The notes: generated by a model from the sequence alone, not told the origin. Positions 35,122 to 44,518 are shown, counted from the stretch's first letter. The stretch is 64,000 nt of DNA from Gemmataceae bacterium (GCA_019636445.1 JAHBXO010000018.1:1-64000); one strand, 5' to 3'. Numbers and translations are program-made.

Positions 35122-36541
35122 CTGGCTCGGCGTGTTCGATCACGCGCATCGACTTCCATTTGCCCGTGTTGAACCGCCACCAGAAGCAACTGGCCATGAC
35201 GGCGATGTAGAACGTCGCGAAGCCCCATGCGACGTAGACGCTGCCACCGTAGCGCACGACGAGGAACGTCGGCACGATCATGCACGGCCAGGCGAGGCAG
35301 AACGTGAGGATGGTCACGAAGCGCGTGTCCCCGGCCCCGCGCAGGGCGAAGGAATATGTGACGTTGAGCGTGTCCGCGATGGAGTAGATGGCCACGCACA
35401 TGAGCAGCGTCGGCACGATCGCCGCGACGGCGGGCCAGTCCCGTGCCTGTTCGGTGCCGGGGTCGGGCTCGAACGGCTTCATCAGCAGTTCCGGGATGAA
35501 GAAATAGCACGCCGCCACGAGGCACGAGTACGCGAGCGTCCAGCGCATGCCGAGGATCGTGGAGCGTTCGGCCAGTTCGGGCCGGTTCTCGCCGAGCCGC
35601 TGGCCGACGAGGATGGCGATCGCCTGACCCATCCCCATCATCGGCAGGAAGCCGAAGAGGTTCAGCGTGAACGTCAGGCTCGTGGCGTTCTGCTCGGCCT
35701 TGCCGAGCTGGCCGACGAAGACTGTGAAGAGCGTGAACGAGATCGCGTCGAGCGCCCATTGCAGCCCGGCGGGCGAGCCGAACTTCAGCAATCGCACGGA
35801 CAGTTCGCGTTCTGGTCGCCAGTTCGTCGAATCGTACTGCTCGCGATAGCGGCGGCGGAGGAAGAGGCCGAGGGCGAGCAGCGCCGAAGCCCACGCGCCG
35901 GCAGCTGTGGCCCAGCCCGCACCGACGATCCCGAGTTCCGGGAACCCGTAGTGGCCGAAGATCAGGACGTAGTCGAGAGCGATGTTGACCACCGTACCGA
36001 TCGCGTTGATGCCGAGGACGGTCCAGGAATCGCCGCGGCCGGAGAAGAAACTGGAGACGGCGGCGATGATCGCCATCGGCATGGCAGCGGCGCAGAGGGT
36101 GCGGAAGTAGGTCGTTTCCAGCACCTGCATGTGCGGTTCGTGGCCGGCCCAGGCGAAGAACGCGGGGGCGGGAATCCAGAGCAGCCAGAAGAGCGAGCCG
36201 GCGATCAGGCTGAAGTGGATGCCGTGCCAGACCGCCGGGCCGACGCGATTCGGCCGTCCTGCGCCGGTGTATTGGGCGACGAACGTGGAGACGTAGCCGG
36301 CGGTGCCCTGCACGAACGCGAAGACGAACCAGAACACCATGGCGGCGGGCATGGAGGCACCCATCGCGTCCGGGTGATACCAGCTCAGGAAGAGCCGGTC
36401 GACCGTGAACTGGATGGTGGTGAAACTGTTCGCAAGGATGAGCGGCCCGGCGAGCGCGAGGATTTCGCGCGAGCCGCCGGGATGATAACGCGGAAGGGAA
36501 GGGGAATCGGCCGGAGAGGCGTCGATTGTGGCTTGTCCCAT
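35114..36541 (-). CDS. MATE-family efflux transporter
   Basis: A 475-residue protein with about twelve membrane helices in two related halves. GPLILANSFTTIQFTVDRLF begins the first half and GSPAGLQWALDAISFTLFTVF the second, as in MATE/NorM transporters that exchange cationic compounds for H+ or Na+. YVSTFVAQYTGAG and GINAIGTVVNIALDYVLIFG are typical. I chose the ATG at 36541 because the upstream reading to 36625 adds a Pro/Arg-rich leader not expected in the family. Substrate unknown. Confidence 0.88.
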   Translation of the reverse strand: MGQATIDASPADSPSLPRYHPGGSREILALAGPLILANSFTTIQFTVDRLFLSWYHPDAMGASMPAAMVFWFVFAFVQGTAGYVSTFVAQYTGAGRPNRVGPAVWHGIHFSLIAGSLFWLLWIPAPAFFAWAGHEPHMQVLETTYFRTLCAAAMPMAIIAAVSSFFSGRGDSWTVLGINAIGTVVNIALDYVLIFGHYGFPELGIVGAGWATAAGAWASALLALGLFLRRRYREQYDSTNWRPERELSVRLLKFGSPAGLQWALDAISFTLFTVFVGQLGKAEQNATSLTFTLNLFGFLPMMGMGQAIAILVGQRLGENRPELAERSTILGMRWTLAYSCLVAACYFFIPELLMKPFEPDPGTEQARDWPAVAAIVPTLLMCVAIYSIADTLNVTYSFALRGAGDTRFVTILTFCLAWPCMIVPTFLVVRYGGSVYVAWGFATFYIAVMASCFWWRFNTGKWKSMRVIEHAEPVK

Positions 36542-36717
36542 TCCGTGCCGTTCCGGTGAAGTTGAGTTCGGGCGGATTACCGTGATCGACCAATCCGACG
36601 GCACGATGGTTCGCGCGACCCGCACCGGAGCCGGAATTCTATTGAGCCAGTCAAGGGAATATCGCCAACCCCACGGTCCGTCATGAGGTTGGCGATGATT
36701 GAGCCTGTGCCCCGGGG

Positions 36718-37434
36718 TTACTTCTTCACGAGCCAGATGTTCCGGTACTGCACCGGGTGGCCGTGGTCTTGCAGCAGGATTGGGCCAGGTGTCGCGGGGT
36801 CGCCGCCGGCGCCGGCGCGGGTGTTGTCCACGTTGACCTTCACGTTGTCGTGGACCTTCACTCCGTTATGGATGACCGTAATGTGGACCGGTTCCACCTT
36901 TTTGCCGTTCTCGAACTTCGGTGCCGTGAATGTGATGTCGTACGCCTGCCACACCGTCGGGGCCTTGCAGGCGTTCTTGAGCGGGGCGGCCACTTCGTAG
37001 ATCGCGGCGCAGTCGTTGTTCTTGCTCACGAGGCCGTAGCTGTCGAGCACTTGCACCTCGTAGCGGCCCTGCACGTAGATACCGCTGTTGCCGCGGCCTT
37101 GGCCCTGCTTCAGGTCCGGCTCATACGGGATGCGGAACTCGACGTGGAGGTGGAATGTCCCGTCGAACTTCTCCTTCGTGACGATATCGCCGTGGCCCTT
37201 GAAGCCTTCCATCGCACCGTCGGTGATCTTCCACTCGACCTTCTTCCCGTCGCGTTTAGTCCACTTGTCGGCGTTCTTACCGTCGAAGAGCACGATGGCA
37301 TCCTTCGGTGGGGGCGTGGACTCGTGGTCCTTGAGGTCCTCGGGCTTCAGCACCTTGAACTTGTCGTCGAGTTTCCACTGGGCGGACGCGGGGCCGACGA
37401 CGGCGAGGAGTGCGAGGAGAGCGAGCAGGCGCAT
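36718..37434 (-). CDS. DUF1080 (3-keto-disaccharide hydrolase-like) secreted protein
   Basis: A 238-residue protein with a signal peptide (MRLLALLALLAVVGPASAQ) and the DUF1080 domain: IVLFDGKNADKWTKRDG, WKITDGAMEGFKGHGDIVTK, FHLHVEFRIPYEPD, GNSGIYVQGRYEVQVLDSYG and the closing GPILLQDHGHPVQYRNIW. The family adopts a concanavalin-like fold and acts on sugars in some members. AAGGA precedes the ATG. It starts 12 bases after the hpnE stop, so it probably ends the thrC-hpnE transcript. Confidence 0.93.
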   Translation of the reverse strand: MRLLALLALLAVVGPASAQWKLDDKFKVLKPEDLKDHESTPPPKDAIVLFDGKNADKWTKRDGKKVEWKITDGAMEGFKGHGDIVTKEKFDGTFHLHVEFRIPYEPDLKQGQGRGNSGIYVQGRYEVQVLDSYGLVSKNNDCAAIYEVAAPLKNACKAPTVWQAYDITFTAPKFENGKKVEPVHITVIHNGVKVHDNVKVNVDNTRAGAGGDPATPGPILLQDHGHPVQYRNIWLVKK

Positions 37435-37446
37435 GGGGAGGGTCCT

Positions 37447-38781
37447 TTAAGCGAGGTCGGGTTGAACGAGGGTTTCGGGTCGGCCGTGCGCCGCGAGGAT
37501 CGCCTCGGCGGCGAGGTACCCGCTGCGCACGGCTCCTTCCATTGTCGCGGGCCAGCCGGTCCGCGTCCAATCGCCGGCGAGGAAGAGGTTCAGAATCGGG
37601 GTCGCCTGCGTGGGCCGGTAGGCATCGACGCCGGGTACGGCGCTGAAGGTGGCGGTGTGTTCGGTGACGACTTTCGTGCGGAGGAGGTTCGCCGAATGTG
37701 GGAAGACGCGGGCAAGCTCGGTAACGATGATCGATTCAATATTCTCGCGGCCTTGCTTCTTGAGATCGTAGGACGCGCTGACGACGACCTGGACGTAGCC
37801 GTTGCCGCGATTGAAGACCCACTGGCCGACGCAATCGACGAGCACGACGTGCGGAAGCAGCGTGATGTCGCGGTCGAACCAGAGATGGACGCTCGTGATC
37901 GGTGACGGGGCGAGGTTCGCGATGCGAGTGAAGAAGGGCTGCGTGGCGATCTCGGCGGGGAGCAGATCGAGGACGCGGTCGAAGGGGACGGCGAGGATGA
38001 CGGCGTCGGCACACATTTCTGAGCCGTCGCGCAGGGCCACGCACTGCCCACGGACGTTCGTCCGCGGGCTTCGCACCGCTTTTACTCCACAATTCTCTCG
38101 TATTTCGACGCTATGAGCATTCAGCCAGCCGCGCATCTCCTCGCCGTAGAGCCGCCCTAGCGGCACGGTCGGCACATGCACCGTGAAGCCGTCGCGGTGC
38201 CGGAGGAAGCCATCGACGAACACCTTCCGCGCGTACTTCAGCCCGACTCGATCGACGGTCTCGTTCAACGCACTGGTCAGCACGACGCCCCAGAAGCGTT
38301 CGATCGTACGCGCGTTCTGTCGATGATTCCGCAGCCACTCCAGCGCCGGCGGATCGGCCTCCGGCGACTCGCGCAGCAATTGCAGCATGCCCCAGCCGAT
38401 GCGGAGTTTGTCGGTCGTCGTCAGGTAGTGCGCCCCCGCGAGCGCCCGCCCCAGGTGGAACGGCGCCGGCCACGGATCGGAGCGAAACGGGCTCGTCCTC
38501 CGATCCGGCGTGCGAAACCAGAGCGTCCGCTGCGGCTCCAAAAAGTGCCCGACGCCGATCGTCCGGCAGAAGTGGGCGAAGTTCGTGCAGCAGCCCATAC
38601 TGACGTGCTGGCACGCATCGACGAGCTGTCCCGTCACGGGATCGCTGAACGACGACGCTCGCCCGCCGAGCCGCGGCCGCGATTCGAGGATCGTGACGCG
38701 GTAGCCACGCGGCACGAGGGCCACGGCCGCCGCGAGGCCGGCGAGGCCGCCACCGACGATGAGGACGGAAGGAGTGGTCAC
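37447..38781 (-). CDS. hpnE: Hydroxysqualene dehydroxylase HpnE
   Basis: A 444-residue FAD-dependent amine-oxidase-fold protein. VLIVGGGLAGLAAAVAL (about residues 6-22) and RPRLGGRASSF form the dinucleotide site; DACQHVSMGCCTNFAHFC is typical of HpnE. The C-terminal FAD motif includes LAGDWTRTGWPATMEGAVRSG. HpnE completes bacterial squalene synthesis after HpnC and HpnD, feeding hopanoid or, in Gemmata, sterol synthesis. It starts with GTG in a GTGA overlap with the threonine synthase stop. A carotenoid desaturase is a less likely alternative. Confidence 0.87.
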   Translation of the reverse strand: MTTPSVLIVGGGLAGLAAAVALVPRGYRVTILESRPRLGGRASSFSDPVTGQLVDACQHVSMGCCTNFAHFCRTIGVGHFLEPQRTLWFRTPDRRTSPFRSDPWPAPFHLGRALAGAHYLTTTDKLRIGWGMLQLLRESPEADPPALEWLRNHRQNARTIERFWGVVLTSALNETVDRVGLKYARKVFVDGFLRHRDGFTVHVPTVPLGRLYGEEMRGWLNAHSVEIRENCGVKAVRSPRTNVRGQCVALRDGSEMCADAVILAVPFDRVLDLLPAEIATQPFFTRIANLAPSPITSVHLWFDRDITLLPHVVLVDCVGQWVFNRGNGYVQVVVSASYDLKKQGRENIESIIVTELARVFPHSANLLRTKVVTEHTATFSAVPGVDAYRPTQATPILNLFLAGDWTRTGWPATMEGAVRSGYLAAEAILAAHGRPETLVQPDLA

Positions 38782-39998
38782 TTCGAAATCTTAGTCCAGT
38801 CGATCGTTTCCTTTTCCAGCATCGGCAACTCGACCGGCAGCGCCTCCAAATACTTCGGCGCGGCACCCGTGTTGAACACCACCACCGTCTCGTCCGATCG
38901 CACGTCGCCGGCCGCGAGCAGCTTCTCCAGCACGTCGAAGCAGACGGCCGTTTCCGGGCAAATCGCGATCCCCTCGGCCGCACTCGCACGAACCATCCAC
39001 GGCGCGATGGCCGCCTCCGCGCCCGCCACGGCCTTGCCGCCGCTCGCGCGGATCGCGTCGAGCATCAGGAAGTCGCCGACGGCCGCCGGCACGCGCAGGC
39101 CACTCGCCACCGTCGCGGCGTTCGGGAACAACTCCGCGAACCGCTCCCCCTTCTCGAATGCCCGCACGATCGGGGCGCAACCCTCCGCCTGGCACGAGAT
39201 CAATCGCGGCATCTTGTCCGACTTCAGCCAACCGAGTTCCTTCAATTCCTGGAACGCCTTCCACATGCCGATGAGGCCCGTGCCGCCGCCGGTGGGGTAG
39301 AGGATCACGTCGGGCAGCTTCCAGCCGAACTGCTCGGCCAACTCGAGGCCCATCGTCTTCTTACCTTCGAGGCGGTACGGCTCCTTCAGCGTCGAGAGGT
39401 CGAACCAGCCCATCGGCTCGGTGCCGTCTTTGACGATCTTTCCGCAGTCGTTGATCAGGCCGTTGACGCGGAACGCCTTTGCACCGTAGAGGTGCGGCTC
39501 GAACTGGTTCACGACCGGCGTGTCGGCCGGCATGAAGACGAAGCACTCGATCCCCGCCCGCGCCGCGTAGGCCGCCGCCGCGCCGCCGGCGTTGCCGGCC
39601 GTCGGCAGCGCGACCCGCTTGATGCCGAGCCACTTCGCCAGGCTGATCGCCGCCGTCATCCCGCGGCTCTTGAAGCTGCCCGTCGGCAATTGCGATTCGT
39701 CCTTCACGAACAGGTTCGGCAGCTTCAACTGCCCGCCGAGTCGGTCGCACTTCAACAGCGGCGTCATCCCTTCGCCGAGCGTCACCGGCTCCGCGTCGAA
39801 CGGCAGCGGCAGCAGCTCGCGGTATCGCCACAGCGTCGGAGGCCGCTTCGCGATCGCTTCCGGCGTGACGGCGCGCTTGACGGCGTCGAGGTCGTACCGC
39901 ACGACGATCGGCCGTCCGGCATGGAGGTTGTAGATGCGGCCGAATTCGAGGCGCGTGCCGTCGATGGCGCCTTCGAGGTGCGAGACGAAATGGTTCAT
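38778..39998 (-). CDS. thrC: Threonine synthase
   Basis: A 406-residue PLP enzyme of fold type II, converting O-phosphohomoserine to threonine. Substrate and PLP-binding motifs: LGEGMTPLLKC, the Schiff-base Lys in LPTGSFKSRGMTAA, PTAGNAGGAAAAYAARAG and the phosphate-binding YPTGGGTGLIGMWKAF. The family often has an N-terminal Cys pair; here that region (SHLEGAIDGTRLEFG) has none. ATG at 39998 is preferred to the GTG at 40022. It is first in a chain with hpnE and a DUF1080 gene. Related threonine dehydratase-like enzymes are possible but less likely. Confidence 0.84.
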   Translation of the reverse strand: MNHFVSHLEGAIDGTRLEFGRIYNLHAGRPIVVRYDLDAVKRAVTPEAIAKRPPTLWRYRELLPLPFDAEPVTLGEGMTPLLKCDRLGGQLKLPNLFVKDESQLPTGSFKSRGMTAAISLAKWLGIKRVALPTAGNAGGAAAAYAARAGIECFVFMPADTPVVNQFEPHLYGAKAFRVNGLINDCGKIVKDGTEPMGWFDLSTLKEPYRLEGKKTMGLELAEQFGWKLPDVILYPTGGGTGLIGMWKAFQELKELGWLKSDKMPRLISCQAEGCAPIVRAFEKGERFAELFPNAATVASGLRVPAAVGDFLMLDAIRASGGKAVAGAEAAIAPWMVRASAAEGIAICPETAVCFDVLEKLLAAGDVRSDETVVVFNTGAAPKYLEALPVELPMLEKETIDWTKISK

Positions 39999-40070
39999 CG
40001 AGCCATCGTATGGAACGGGCACGGCGAGAAGACATCGGCCAGGCGAACTGGCATTCGACTGGCCATGCGA

Positions 40071-41375
40071 TTAGGCCAGGACGTCCTCAATCGCCTCCAC
40101 GCCCGGGTTGACGAGCGGCACGGGGCGGCTGCCGACGTAGTAGTTCTTCTCCGGATTGATCCCCAACGCCGAGTAGATCGTCGCGAACAGGCTGCCGGCA
40201 TCCACCTGCTCGGCGACGACCTTGTTGCCCTTGTCGTCGGTCTTTCCGTAGACGGAACCGCCCTTGATGCCGGTGCCGGTGATGGTGGTGCTCCAGGCGC
40301 TGGCGAAGTGGTCGCGGCCGAGGCTGGCGTTGATGCTCGGCGTCCGGCCGAACTCCGAGAGCGTCACGATCATCACGTCGTCGAGCAGGCCGCGATCCTT
40401 CAGGTCGTCGATCAGCGCGGCCATGACGTAGTCGAGTTCCGGCACCATCTCCTGGTGCGTCTCGAAGTTCTGGCCGTGGCTGTCCCACCAGGCGCGGCCG
40501 ACGCGGACGAAGGGCACGCCGGCCTCGACGAGGCGGCGCGCGATGAGCGTCTGTTGGCCGAACTGCGTCGGGCCGTAGCGGTCGCGGACCTTTTGCGGCT
40601 CCTTCGAGATGTCGAAGAGCGTCTCGCTCGCCATGATGCCGCGGACGCGCTCGTACGCCTCGTTGTGGCTGCCCATCACTTCGGACTGCCGGCCCTTGGC
40701 GAACTGCTTGCTCAGCAGGTCCCGCAGGTCGGAGCGGGTCTTGTGGTCCAGGTCCGAGATGGTATCGAGCTTGCGGATGAATTCCGGCGTGTTGTTGGTG
40801 GTGAGTTCCATCGGGGCGTAGCGGGCGCCGAGGAAGCCGGAGTCGCCGGGGGCCATGCCGCGGCCTTCGGTCTGCGTGTAGAAGGTGACATAGTCGGGCA
40901 CCTTGCTGTCCGCGCGGCCCATCTCGCGGGCCACGACAGCGCCGAGGTCGGGGTACTTCAGGCCGGCCTCGTTCCGTCGGCCGCGCATCATGGTGACGGC
41001 GGCGCTGCCGTGGTCGCCGTTCTTGGTGTCGAGGCCGCGCAGGACGCAGACGTGCTTCATGCGCTTGGCCATCTCGGGCATCAGCTCGGAGATGTGCACG
41101 CCGGGCACGTCGGTCGGGATGGCGCGGAACGGTCCGCCGGTGGACGCGCCGGGCTTCGGGTCCCATGTCTCGAGCTGGCTGGCGCCGCCGGCAAGCCAGA
41201 GCATGATGACGCGCTTCTGGTTCTTCTTGAGGTCGGCGGCGACCGCCGGGTTCGCCAACACATTGAGGCCGGTCATGTCGGCGAAGGCCGTCGCGGTGAA
41301 GGCGGTCGTCGCGGCGAGGAAGTCGCGGCGATCCAGCGAACGGCTGCGGTTCAGGCTTGCGGAAGATTCGTTCAT
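40071..41375 (-). CDS. DUF1501 secreted protein
   Basis: A 434-residue DUF1501 (sulfatase-like fold) protein. The N-terminus SLDRRDFLAATTAFTAT is a Tat signal with the RR motif. VIMLWLAGGASQLETWDPKP, HVCVLRGLDTKNGDHGSAAV and ELDYVMAALIDDLKDRGLLD are family hallmarks, and VTLSEFGRTPSINASLGRDH supplies metal-binding-type residues. DUF1501 proteins pair with DUF1549/DUF1553 proteins in planctomycetes and are thought to act on exported polysaccharides. That partner lies upstream at 41710-43317 with a small zinc-binding gene between. Confidence 0.92.
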   Translation of the reverse strand: MNESSASLNRSRSLDRRDFLAATTAFTATAFADMTGLNVLANPAVAADLKKNQKRVIMLWLAGGASQLETWDPKPGASTGGPFRAIPTDVPGVHISELMPEMAKRMKHVCVLRGLDTKNGDHGSAAVTMMRGRRNEAGLKYPDLGAVVAREMGRADSKVPDYVTFYTQTEGRGMAPGDSGFLGARYAPMELTTNNTPEFIRKLDTISDLDHKTRSDLRDLLSKQFAKGRQSEVMGSHNEAYERVRGIMASETLFDISKEPQKVRDRYGPTQFGQQTLIARRLVEAGVPFVRVGRAWWDSHGQNFETHQEMVPELDYVMAALIDDLKDRGLLDDVMIVTLSEFGRTPSINASLGRDHFASAWSTTITGTGIKGGSVYGKTDDKGNKVVAEQVDAGSLFATIYSALGINPEKNYYVGSRPVPLVNPGVEAIEDVLA

Positions 41376-41419
41376 GGTTCGTAAGGCTCCCAAATTCCGG
41401 GCGTGCAATCGATGCCGGA

Positions 41420-41677
41420 TTAGAGGTACTTTTGGGTCAGGGCATTCTTCTTCTTCGTTCTTTTTATCGTCTTGCGGGTCGCGGCCCCGGCTGGATCGAC
41501 CGTGAACTGACCATGTTCGCGGGCGAGCTTTTCGTTGCTGTTATTCACGGGCATCGGCTTTTTCTTCGGGTGCTTGCTCGGGAAGCACCTCTCGCAGAGG
41601 ATGTCGTCATCGTCGTCGCCGGGAACCACGATGGCGCGGCCAGTCAACGGCTGGTTGCAGTGATCGCAAGTTGCCAT
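41420..41677 (-). CDS. Small CxxC zinc-binding protein between DUF1501 and DUF1549 genes
   Basis: An 85-residue protein starting MATCDHCNQPLTGRAIVV, with CDHC and ILCERCFPSKH forming a likely zinc ribbon (about residues 4-38), then a Lys-rich tail. No signal peptide, so cytoplasmic. GAGG lies upstream of the ATG at 41677. It sits in the gap of an otherwise standard DUF1501/DUF1549 pair on the same strand. Function unknown. Confidence 0.68.
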   Translation of the reverse strand: MATCDHCNQPLTGRAIVVPGDDDDDILCERCFPSKHPKKKPMPVNNSNEKLAREHGQFTVDPAGAATRKTIKRTKKKNALTQKYL

Positions 41678-41709
41678 GAGATTGCGCCTCGGGAATCGAT
41701 TTCGATTCG

Positions 41710-43317
41710 TCAGTGACAGAACCGGAACTCCGGGCACGTGACGAGCGCCCAGAGCATTTGCTTGTACGCCTCCGCCGCGCGGTCCTTCCGCTCGGCGAAG
41801 TACGCGTTCAGGGTGTTCAATTCGTCCGGTGTCGCCAGCCGCGCCAGGGCCGTGCGGACGAGCGCGTTCACCGCTTCGGCGGGTTCCTTGGCGGTCTTGA
41901 GCGAGCCGAGCAGGCTGCCGCCGCCGTCAGTGAGGAACTCCTTCGCGATGCGGTCGCCGTTGCTGAAGAGCAAAGCCTCGCCGACGCCGATCTGGAAGTT
42001 CTCCGTCGGCTGTGCGATCAGCGACGCAATGCCGCGGCCGGCGCTCTCGGCCTGCTCGATTCGCTTTTCGAATTCCTCGGGCTTCAGTCCGTCGTACTGC
42101 TTCGGGTCGGAGGTCGCGATCTTGAGCGACGTCCCCATCTGCTGCGGCGTAAGCGGCCGGAGCTTTGCGACGGCGAAATACTTGTCCTCGGGGCGCGATT
42201 CACTCCCATACTGGCTGCTGCGGGCATACGTCTGGCTCATCACGATGCCGCGGATCAACCGGCGGATGTCGTACTTGTGCGCGGCCATGTCCCGCGCCAG
42301 TTCCTGCAGCAGTTCCGGGTGCGAGGCCGGGTTCTCGCTGTGCATCTGATCGAGCGGGTTCACGAGGCCCGTGCCGAGGAAGCGGTGCCAGAGCCGGTTG
42401 ACGATGTTGCGAGCGAAGAACTCCGCCTCCTTCGGCTGCAGCGCCACCTCGACGAGCTTCTCCCGCGCGCTGAACTTCGGCTTCGGCGGTGCGGCCTTCG
42501 CGTCCTTGTTCTTCTTGTCGCCGGCTTCCTTCTCCTTCTTCTGTTCGTCCTTCGTCAGATCGCGCAGCGTGTCGGTCTCGACGACCGCACCGGTGAGGAA
42601 CATCAGCTTCGCGGGCTTCTCCGGCCCCTTCGTCGGCTTGAACTTCACGACGCCCGCCTCGCGCTCGGCGAGCTGGCCGCCGGCATCGTAGGTGCGTGCG
42701 AGGAACGATTTCATGCCGAAGAAGTGGTCCTGCTTCCAGTCCTTCACCAGCGGATGATCGTGGCACTGGGCGCAGCTCACATTCACGCCGAAGAAGGCAA
42801 CCGAGACGTCGTTGGTCATCTTGTCGGCGTCCTGCACCCTGGCCCGCAGGAACTCGCCGGCCGACTTGGTCTTCTCGTCCGCCCCCGGCAGCATCAGTTC
42901 GCGGAAGATCACGTCCCACGGCTTCTTGTCCTTCATCGCCTGCACGAGGTAGTCGCGCACGGAGCCGGAGCGGCCGCGGCCCGGTTCGGAGTTCAGCATC
43001 GCGTCGAACAGGATCGCCTGATACCGGTCGAACGCCGGGGACGCCATGAGGCGATCGACCAGCTTCGCGCGCTTGTCGGCTTCGGACGATTTCAAATAGG
43101 CTTCGGATTCGCCGACCGTCGGAATGCGCCCGACAAGGTCGAGCGTCAGCCGGCGGATCAGGGTCGCATCGTCGGCTTGGCCGGCGGGCGTGATCTTGTC
43201 GGCGGCGAGCTTCGCGTCGATCCGCTGGTCAATCAGCGATTCGAGGGGACGCTCGGCGGCTCGCGCGGAGACACTGGAAATCAACGTCATCAAAAACGCA
43301 AGACGGAGCAACCGCAT
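41710..43317 (-). CDS. DUF1549/DUF1553 secreted protein
   Basis: A 535-residue protein with a signal peptide (LRLAFLMTLISSVSARAAE). DUF1549 comes first (RLTLDLVGRIPTVGESEAYL, LVDRLMASPAFDRYQ) with the haem- or metal-like motif SCAQCHDHPLVKDW. A Lys-rich linker (KKEKEAGDKKNKDAK) leads to DUF1553: FFARNIVNRLWHRFLGTGLV, HPELLQELARDMAAHKYDIR and SQTYARSSQY. Shorter than members carrying an N-terminal cytochrome c-like domain; here only the internal CxxCH is present. The gene is upstream of its DUF1501 partner. Confidence 0.92.
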   Translation of the reverse strand: MRLLRLAFLMTLISSVSARAAERPLESLIDQRIDAKLAADKITPAGQADDATLIRRLTLDLVGRIPTVGESEAYLKSSEADKRAKLVDRLMASPAFDRYQAILFDAMLNSEPGRGRSGSVRDYLVQAMKDKKPWDVIFRELMLPGADEKTKSAGEFLRARVQDADKMTNDVSVAFFGVNVSCAQCHDHPLVKDWKQDHFFGMKSFLARTYDAGGQLAEREAGVVKFKPTKGPEKPAKLMFLTGAVVETDTLRDLTKDEQKKEKEAGDKKNKDAKAAPPKPKFSAREKLVEVALQPKEAEFFARNIVNRLWHRFLGTGLVNPLDQMHSENPASHPELLQELARDMAAHKYDIRRLIRGIVMSQTYARSSQYGSESRPEDKYFAVAKLRPLTPQQMGTSLKIATSDPKQYDGLKPEEFEKRIEQAESAGRGIASLIAQPTENFQIGVGEALLFSNGDRIAKEFLTDGGGSLLGSLKTAKEPAEAVNALVRTALARLATPDELNTLNAYFAERKDRAAEAYKQMLWALVTCPEFRFCH

Positions 43318-43469
43318 CGGCTGGCTCCCATGGGGTGGGAATCGTCGGTGAGACGCAATTCGGCGGGAATCCGTTCCCGATTGTGGTCGGGAGCGAATCT
43401 GGAATCACTGTAACAGATTCGGGCCGAAACGCCAGCGCAAACCTTAGCCGAGAAGAGTAACTCCGCCAC

Positions 43470-43551
43470 CCGACTTCCGAAGTCCGGTTTCGACTTCGGA
43501 AGTCCATCGCACGGGCGACTTCCGAAGTCGAAACCGGACTTCGGAAGTCGG
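43470..43551. repeat. Perfect 35-base inverted repeat made of nested palindromes
   Basis: Arms 43470-43504 and 43517-43551 are exact reverse complements around a 12-base spacer. Each arm contains two copies of a 13-base near-palindrome GACTTC(C/G)GAAGTC, so four lie in about 80 bases. It sits just past the stop of the sugar-isomerase gene (43555) and may end its transcript; there is no T tract, so a REP-type element or protein-binding site is as likely. Confidence 0.9.
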
Positions 43552-43554
43552 GCC

Positions 43555-44427
43555 TCACCAGTCATCCGCGGCGAACACGGCCTTCGCGGCCGTCGCCTCG
43601 TCCTTACCCGGTGTGCACTCCAGACCCACGAATCCGTCGTACTTCAGCTTCTTCAGTTCCTTCAGCACGCGCGGGTAGTGGATCTCGCCGGTGCCCGGTT
43701 CGTGGCGGCCGGGATGGTCGGCCAATTGGATATAGCCGATGGCGTCGGCGGCGAAACCCTCCTTCAGGTGCCCGCAGAGGTCGCCCTCGGTGATGTGCAT
43801 GTGATACAGGTCCCAGTTGATCTTCACGAATTTCGAGCCGACGGCCTTGATGATCTTCATCGTCGGGGCCGAGCCGTAGAGGCAGTGGCCCTTGTGGTCG
43901 ACGCGGATGTTCATCGGTTCGAGAATGAGCACCACGCCCGCCTTCTCGGCGACGGGGGCGGCGGCCTTCAGCGCCTCGATCACCGTCTCGTGCATCTGCT
44001 CCTGTGACACGCCGGGTATATCATCGCCGGCGACGACGCACATCATCCCGCACTTCCACTTCTTCGCCACCTCGCACGCCTGCCCGATCTTGTCGACGAC
44101 CTTCTGCTTGTTCTTCGGGTCGTTCATCCCGGGTTTGAAGCCCCAGGCGGTGAACTGCGCGATCGTCAGCTTCAGGCGCTCGCAGGTGTCGGCGACGGCG
44201 TTCACGTCCTTGTTCTCGTACGGCCAGATTTCGACGCCGGGGAAGCCAAGCGCGGCCGCGCCTTCGAGCCGCTTGAGGAAGTTCTTCTCGCGCGAGAACC
44301 ACATCTCGACGTTGCAGGCGAACTTCGTGTTCTTGGCCTTGCCGTTGGGTGAATCGGCGGCGGGGAGTTGCGACGCGAGGCCAAGCGCGGCGGAGCTGGC
44401 AAGGAAACGGCGACGGGAGGGAGTCAT
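43555..44427 (-). CDS. Sugar-phosphate isomerase/epimerase, hydroxypyruvate-isomerase-like
   Basis: A 290-residue TIM-barrel protein of the xylose isomerase-like superfamily, exported by Tat (SRRRFLASSAALGLASQL). Segments AALGFPGVEIWPYENKD, VVLILEPMNIRVDHKGH, VKINWDLYHMHITEGD and YIQLADHPGRHEPGTGEI carry the Glu, Asp and His residues expected for a divalent-metal site. GYIQLADHPGRHEPGTGEI is characteristic of the hydroxypyruvate isomerase (Hyi) group, but the export signal suggests another substrate in planctomycetes. GAGG lies 8 bases before the ATG. Confidence 0.88.
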   Translation of the reverse strand: MTPSRRRFLASSAALGLASQLPAADSPNGKAKNTKFACNVEMWFSREKNFLKRLEGAAALGFPGVEIWPYENKDVNAVADTCERLKLTIAQFTAWGFKPGMNDPKNKQKVVDKIGQACEVAKKWKCGMMCVVAGDDIPGVSQEQMHETVIEALKAAAPVAEKAGVVLILEPMNIRVDHKGHCLYGSAPTMKIIKAVGSKFVKINWDLYHMHITEGDLCGHLKEGFAADAIGYIQLADHPGRHEPGTGEIHYPRVLKELKKLKYDGFVGLECTPGKDEATAAKAVFAADDW

Positions 44428-44505
44428 GGGAGAGGGCCTCGTGTGAAGTGGTTGCGATACACATTACCCGGAACATGGTCGGAAGGCGAACGTCCTTCTG
44501 CATCG

Positions 44506-44511
44506 TAAGAT
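44506..44511 (+). promoter_or_regulatory. Possible -10 element for the inositol phosphatase gene
   Basis: TAAGAT is only 7 bases before the ATG at 44519, which would make a leaderless or nearly leaderless mRNA. No -35 hexamer is obvious. Confidence 0.35.
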
Positions 44512-44518
44512 ACGCCCC

